From assembly GCA_001275005.1 (NCBI GenBank), contig JWZX01002649.1, forward strand, positions 1-19,956: a stretch of 19,956 nucleotides of DNA. The letters run 5' to 3'. Numbering within the stretch: position 1 is the first letter of the stretch; every line of letters begins with the position of its first letter. Below the pieces are notes generated by a model that was not told the DNA's origin, made no database searches, and saw only the letters and a program-made list of their open reading frames with translations. This DNA comes from Chrysochromulina tobinii. Taxonomy: Eukaryota; Haptophyta; Prymnesiales; Chrysochromulinaceae. Shown here in pieces: positions 15,701-19,956 of this stretch. The position numbers and the translations under genes were made by a program.

Positions 15701-18653
15701 CGTGCTTCGACACCGGAGGAGCGAGGTTGGCGCCCGTCACCTTTTTCGCTCCGTCTTCGCTCTTGGGCAGCAGCAGGCGCGCGCCCTTGACTGGTTTGAT
15801 CGTCTCGTTGATCGCCGAGTTCTCATCCTCAATGTAGAGCGTCAGATTGAAATTGGACTGGAAGCCAGGCGCGAAGGTGCAAGGGACGAGTACGTACGTG
15901 CCTGGTCCGGGCGGCAGCTGAAGCGAGAGGGTCGCCTGCTCGTCGACGGCCTGCACGAAGGCCGATTTGGCCACGATCCGATCTGCAGGCAGCGCGTGCA
16001 CGCCTGTGTACGCGGGTGCACCCTCGGCGTTCGCCTTCAGGCACAGCAGCCCGAGCGCCATCACGCCCGCCGTGTCCCCCCTATCAGCCTTCTCGTGCTC
16101 CTCCAGGCGCTTCTTTGTGAGCTCGGCCTCGGGCAGCTGCAGCGAGAGGACAGCCACTCCGACGGCGCCGCCCAGTTCCGTCGTGAACGTAATCTGCGGG
16201 TTCTGTGTCCAGCTCTCTGTGAAGTTCGGGCAGCCGCCCGCTGTCTTGGAGGCCACCGACCACGAGCCGACTAGATGCGAAACTGTGTAGTCGGACTTGG
16301 AGTCGAAGGGCGTCACTTCGATCGGGCCGGAGGACACGATCGTGAACGTGTACGGCATGTACACATTGGGCTCCCAGGTGGCGGGCATGAGCGTGTACGA
16401 GTTCTCGCCGTCCGTTGGCTCGAGCTCGAAGGCGCGGCACACCTGGCGCGTGTGGGCGAAGCGGCACGAGTGCTGCCCCGCTGTGAAGTCCATCGCGCGC
16501 CGCTGGCCGCGGTCGGGGCCGCGGATGATGTGGAAGCCGATCGCACTCGGGTACGCGTCCGACGCGTCATTGGCGTCCGTCTGCGAGTCCTGCTGCCCGA
16601 GCGCGATCAAGACCGTGCAGCGCTGTTTGACCTTGGGCTTGTACTGAGGGTTGTCTCGCCACTTGGCCGAGGGTGCCGCAGAGAGCCGTCCGCCGCCGCT
16701 CGACGCAGTCCACTCGCCCTCGACCGTCACGTACGTATTCGAGGGTGCGCGCGGCAGGTAGCAGATGTTGACCTTGTTGAAGGCCGCCAGGAAGCCTTCG
16801 AAGGGCATCCAGAACGTGTGCCCTTTTGGCTTGCCGCCGAGTGCGCTGGCGAGCGCGGGCGCATTCTGCCACAGAGGGGACTCCTTCGACCAGTCACCTT
16901 TATACTCGGGCGCGGGCGCGTCGCCCACCTTGTGCCACGGGTTGTGGAGCTTCACGAACTTCTCGCCCTCCACGTCGCGCAGCTCAACGATTGGGTATAC
17001 GAGCACCGTCGGCTTCTTGACCACGGCTGCCTCTGCGCTGCCCGCCGCCACCTTGCCCTCGACGGCCTTTTTCGCGGCCTCGCTGAGCGCAAGGGCGTTT
17101 GAGTCGGCGCCGAGGCCAAGGCTGCCGCCGAGCTGGGCGTACTTCGGCTTGTACGCCGCGCCAAGCAGGTGGCCCGCCTCATGCAGCGCGTGCAGCCGTT
17201 TCCACAGCTGGCCACTGCGCAGCTCGACGCCCACGTCGAGCTGTCCCTGCTTGTTGGAGCCGTCACTCCCCTTGACGCCGTCGCGCAGGTACAGCTTGTC
17301 GGCGATGCCGCCGGTGAGGTCCTCGAGCGCGCCGCCCACGCGCCCTCCCACGAGGTGCTCGTAGCAGCCGTACAGCTTCGCCAGCGCCTTTTGGACCACC
17401 GCTACTGGGCCAGCGGTCGGGTCGACGTTGGACGAGTAGATCAACTTCTTCTTGCCGTGACAGGGCATCAGATCGTCGACCACGACGCTGGTGAAGACGG
17501 GCGCGAAGCCCTTGGCCTCGCCGTCCTTGAACAGGCGCACGCCGTGCACACCCAGCCCGGCCGCATCCCCTGAGTGCAGCCGCTGCATCAGATCGGGCCG
17601 CGTGCTCACCATCCCGATCGCGCAGAGCAGCCACGTGTCGTCGAGCGCGGCGGGGCGCAGATGGATCTGCGAGCCCGTCTCGGAGGCGGGCTGCGCAAAG
17701 TCCTTGAGGCGCGTCCACGTGTCCACCTTGCTCGAGCTCGAGGCGCCCGTGGGCGGCTGGCCCGAGACGTACAGGATCTTGGCGTTGCCCTCCTTCTTAC
17801 GGGTCTGCGCATTGACCACCTGCGCGGCGAAGGAGTCGTCCGTGTAGCACTCGTCGCCCTGCTGCTGCGCGGCACTGCGCGCCTCCTGGAGCGACTCGTC
17901 CGCGTCCCACCCAGCAAACGGCCCGAGCCCCGACGGTAGCACTGCCACGAAGCTCGCTGTGTGCGTCTCGTCGACCATGCCGTCGCCGTCTGCATCGGCG
18001 GATTTGGCCACCGCAAACGCTCCGGCGACGGCGCCTGCGGCGGCGGTGGCTGTGGCTAGCGGCGTGCGCGATGGCTGGAAGGACTCGAGCGCCACCTCGC
18101 TGCCGCTCTCGGCCTTAGCCGTTAGCGTGAAGGAGCCCGTGTGGCCTGCCTCTGCTGTCATCGCGAGCACGAGCAGCACGCGGCCGGCCGACGGCGTGAC
18201 GTCGACGCGCCAGTCGGTGAGCGCCGACGAGCGAAAGGTGCTGCCGCCGATCTTCTGAGCCTCTGTAGGGAAGGTCGGCAGAGCCTCACCCTCGTTGAGG
18301 CGCAGCACGAGCAGCCCGGCCGCAGGGAGGTCGTCGCCATCGGGCTGTGTGAGGTTGAAGACGATGGTCTCGGCCGCGGACACGCGCAGAAGGTACACTG
18401 GGTTCGAGCGCCACGATTGGTTCTGCAGGTTGCCACCCGAAGAGGACGCCGTCCAAGCGCCCTCGATTGTGGCGGTCATGCTCGCGCTTAGGGGACGGCC
18501 ATCTCTGTCCAGGCCCGCGCCAGTGGAGCGGGCACGTGTCGTAGTAGAGCCCGTCAGAGAGGAGGTGAAGAACCCAGCTGACGCCTCCATCGTGAGCGCT
18601 GCGGTGTCTGCAATCACAGAGGAGGCCAAGAACGAGGCCGCTGGCGTCTCCAT
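12684..18653 (-). CDS. Giant tandem pseudo-calpain (two inactive protease cores, five domain-III-like modules)
   Basis: One exon of 1989 codons. Order: a duplicated Ser/Ala-rich leader (1-42); a calpain domain-III (beta-sandwich) module (about 59-186); an Asp-rich DADGDGMVDE loop (220-229); calpain core 1 (about 265-635); domain-III modules at about 640-785 and 790-945; a charged linker; core 2 (about 1125-1410); modules at about 1413-1575 and 1595-1745; coiled coils (1771-1798, 1875-1930); and a poly-Ala tail. Core 1 has DDTWLLCAIGM where active calpains have GDCW, so Cys is Thr340. The GHAY site reads TVLVY, so His is about Leu551. The Asn of NPW is kept (Asn571). Core 2 has DNRWFISALN (Arg1157 for Cys), NRAYAIV (Arg1330 for His) and RVPL (Val1350 for Asn). 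Proteolysis is therefore very unlikely. A scaffold or calcium/lipid-binding role, as proposed for other catalytically dead calpains, is inferred. Retained fold signatures (LTGGI, WSDNSPQW, FNKVYMCR) confirm the family. Confidence 0.88.
12751..12780. repeat. (GCC)10 microsatellite in calpain C-terminal coding region
   Basis: Ten perfect GCC triplets encode the poly-Ala run (residues 1959-1968) on the - strand. The next frame would give poly-Gly. Length change would not break the frame but could vary between strains. Confidence 0.9.
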
Positions 18654-19140
18654 TATGAGTGCTGGCGGCGACAGTTGCCCTTCGCGAAAGGTTGACGCGT
18701 AAATGTCGTGTTAACGTTCACACAAGCAACTGGACACCCCAATCCCCATGACACCGCGCACGCTCCATCGTCCATGGGATACAGCGTATTACCGGGACTC
18801 ACTGACACTTTCGTGAACCCGGCCCTCACACTTTATTACAGTACACTGACAGCAGCCCCCCGACAGCGCCGCCGCCGAAGACGGCAATGGTACATGATGG
18901 TACAGATCACCCTTATGGAGCTCAGGCGAGCCAATGGCGGCATCGCGCGTGCGATCGCGCTCCACGTGCAGCAGCCCGATCAAGCCGCCGCGGTAGATGG
19001 GTGCTCGGGGTGCGCCCCGCTCCCACACCCGCTCCATGCAGCAGTGAGCCCGCCCACGAAACCGACGAAGCTCCATACAGTGAGCAGCAGCCACCCGCTG
19101 TGCCGCTGCCATGGCGCGCTGCGCGCGCTGTGCGCGACCC
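18654..19140. promoter_or_regulatory. Upstream region of the pseudo-calpain gene / 3' flank of the LamG gene
   Basis: The first 70 bp carry the 20-bp element at 18704-18723, 51 bp upstream of the calpain ATG. The rest has a CGCCGCCGCCG-type patch near 18870. Frames here are weak. One minus-strand frame (18980-19105) encodes a hydrophobic WLLLTVWSFVGFVGGLTAAW segment that might be a last exon of the LamG gene (see findings). Confidence 0.45.
18704..18723. repeat. 20-bp near-palindromic element, copy 2 (inverted relative to copy 1)
   Basis: TGTCGTGTTAACGTTCACAC is the exact reverse complement of 2282-2301. Both copies lie within 100 bp upstream of a minus-strand start codon, but in opposite orientation relative to the gene, which fits a near-palindromic binding site. 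Confidence 0.75.
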
Positions 19141-19862
19141 TCACGAGGAGGAAGCTCGGCGCAGCCGGATACCCACTTGCGCGCATGCCGCGGCCGCGAG
19201 GGCGGGCTGCGTGGCGTGCTGCAGACCATAGCGCAGCGCCATGGCGGCTTCGAGCTGCGCGCGCAGCGTTGGGCACAGGTGGCACGAGAAGATACGCAGC
19301 TCGGACATCATCCCTGTGAGGAAAAAGGTTCCCGTGTGATCGCACCCGATGCGGATTCCGTCGAGGTGCGCGTGCCCCACCGCCTTGCCGCCCGCCTCCT
19401 TGATGCCATCCACGTAGAGCTCGGACTTGTCGCCGTCGAAGATGCACGTGTACAAGTGCCACGCGTCCGTGCTGCGCGTCCGACCGCGCAGCAGGCTCTT
19501 GGGATCGGGCGCAATCCCCCCAGATCCATTCGCAGCCATACAGACGTGCGGCGCGCTGCGCGAGACTGTGTCTGCCTTCGGGTAGCCGTGGCAGACCTGA
19601 TGAGGGATGCAATCAGACGTTGTCAAGAGGTCATCAGAGGTCATCAGAGGTCGGCCTTCGGGTAGCCGTGGCAGACCTCGAAGCGCGACGAGCGCGGCGT
19701 GAGAGCGTCGATGAGCGTCACGTCGCCACGCGCGCGCGCGACCAGCATGATGGTCAGGGGCTGCGGCAGCGGCGTTGCAAAGGGTGCGGTCGCCAAATGG
19801 CACCGCTCAAACTCCAGAGCGCCCTGCGGCTCTCCCTGCGCGCTGCTCAAAGCATTCGCCAC
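19141..19862 (-). CDS. LamG/concanavalin-A-like lectin-domain protein, partial, with one predicted 80-bp intron
   Basis: Exon pieces 19677-19862 and 19141-19596 join in phase 0 when 19597-19676 is removed. The joined product reads LTIMLVARARGDVTLIDALT and RFE, then VCHGYPKAD, followed by a LamG/jelly-roll core: DAWHLYTCIFDGDKSELYVD, the G-rich turn, AHLDGIRIGCDHTGTFFLTG and MMSELRIFSCHLCPTLRAQL, ending AMALRYG. The WH-FDG-LYVDG-IGC-F-G-ELRIF pattern and terminal helix (eaaMALRYG) are typical of LamG_3-type domains, which bind glycans or proteins outside the cell. There is no ATG at the 5' end: the frame is open to 19892, and a pyrimidine-rich stretch ending CTGCAG at 19863 looks like a 3' splice site, so an upstream exon probably lies beyond the window. 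The end at 19141 is the simple stop; an alternative spliced C-terminus with a membrane segment is possible. Confidence 0.65.
19574..19678. repeat. 25-bp direct repeats bounding the intron
   Basis: The same 25-mer occupies 19574-19598 and 19654-19678, 80 bp apart. On the coding strand it begins AGGTCTGCCACGGCTACCCG and ends AAGGC, so each copy carries an AG|GT. Between them the 10-mer GACCTCTGAT is repeated about two and a half times. Confidence 0.85.
19597..19676 (-). other. Predicted spliceosomal intron, 80 bp, GT-AG, phase 0
   Basis: The coding strand reads GAG|GTCTGCC at the 5' site and CCTCATCAG|GTCTGCC at the 3' site. Two CTGAT words and a pyrimidine-rich end could serve as branch point and tract. 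Removing it joins two frames of the LamG protein exactly (Glu to Val) and removes one in-frame TGA. Confidence 0.65.
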
Positions 19863-19956
19863 CTGCAGCCGAACAGCGCGAGGGAAGCCGGGTCAGCAGC
19901 ATGCCGTCGCGCCGAGGTGGGGCGATGCCGTTGCACACGGCGGCGGCGGGGGGGTG

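Noticed and set aside
15249-17102. Long plus-strand open frames (341 and 275 codons) opposite the calpain gene
   Set aside because: Their products are Arg/Leu/His-rich with no domain, and the opposite strand has clear calpain motifs throughout. They are GC-driven antisense shadows.
18708-19319. Plus-strand 203-codon frame upstream of the calpain gene
   Set aside because: It runs antisense through the LamG coding region, is Arg/His/Pro-rich, and has no domain.
1-19956. CRISPR arrays, bacterial operons, insertion sequences or rRNA genes
   Set aside because: No regularly spaced repeats, transposase frames, or rRNA signatures were seen. All recognised genes are eukaryotic nuclear types.

Overview
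The window is GC-rich nuclear DNA from a single-celled eukaryote, most likely a flagellated alga. A haptophyte fits the base composition and gene content, but that is inference. The eukaryotic markers are clear: the 3' end of alpha-tubulin with its EEY tail, an R-SNARE, an ERV46/ERGIC3 cargo receptor, NSUN5, WWE and RING domains, and calpain domains. Almost every gene reads as one uninterrupted exon. The only good spliceosomal intron candidate is an 80-bp one near the right edge.

Layout, left to right: alpha-tubulin C-terminus (+, 3-86); NSUN5-type rRNA m5C methyltransferase with a zinc-finger N-terminus (-, 589-2202); acidic low-complexity protein with an IFTAP-like C-terminal motif (-, 2351-3823); SAM / SH3-like / DUF1275 membrane protein (+, 4086-5540); WWE-WWE-RING E3 ligase (-, 6404-7276); ERGIC3/ERV46 with a one-base frameshift (+, 7440-8652); VAMP-like R-SNARE (-, 9152-9502); AIRIM/C1orf109-like 60S maturation factor (+, 9687-10361); uronate-dehydrogenase-like SDR (-, 10665-11615); small orphan membrane protein (+, 11825-12202); a 1989-aa double calpain whose two protease cores both lack catalytic residues (-, 12684-18653); and a LamG-domain protein, cut by the right edge and carrying the 80-bp intron (-, 19141-19862).

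Genes alternate strand almost perfectly. This gives four head-to-head pairs sharing 163-262 bp promoters and five tail-to-tail pairs. No operon-like pathway is evident. Loose themes are the secretory pathway (ERGIC3, VAMP), 60S ribosome biogenesis (NSUN5, AIRIM) and the cytoskeleton/cilium (tubulin, IFTAP-like protein).

The most interesting observations are: the tandem pseudo-calpain with five domain-III-like modules; an intron bounded by 25-bp direct repeats that each contain AG|GT; a 20-bp near-palindromic sequence shared by the upstream regions of NSUN5 and the calpain gene; and several unusual domain fusions.
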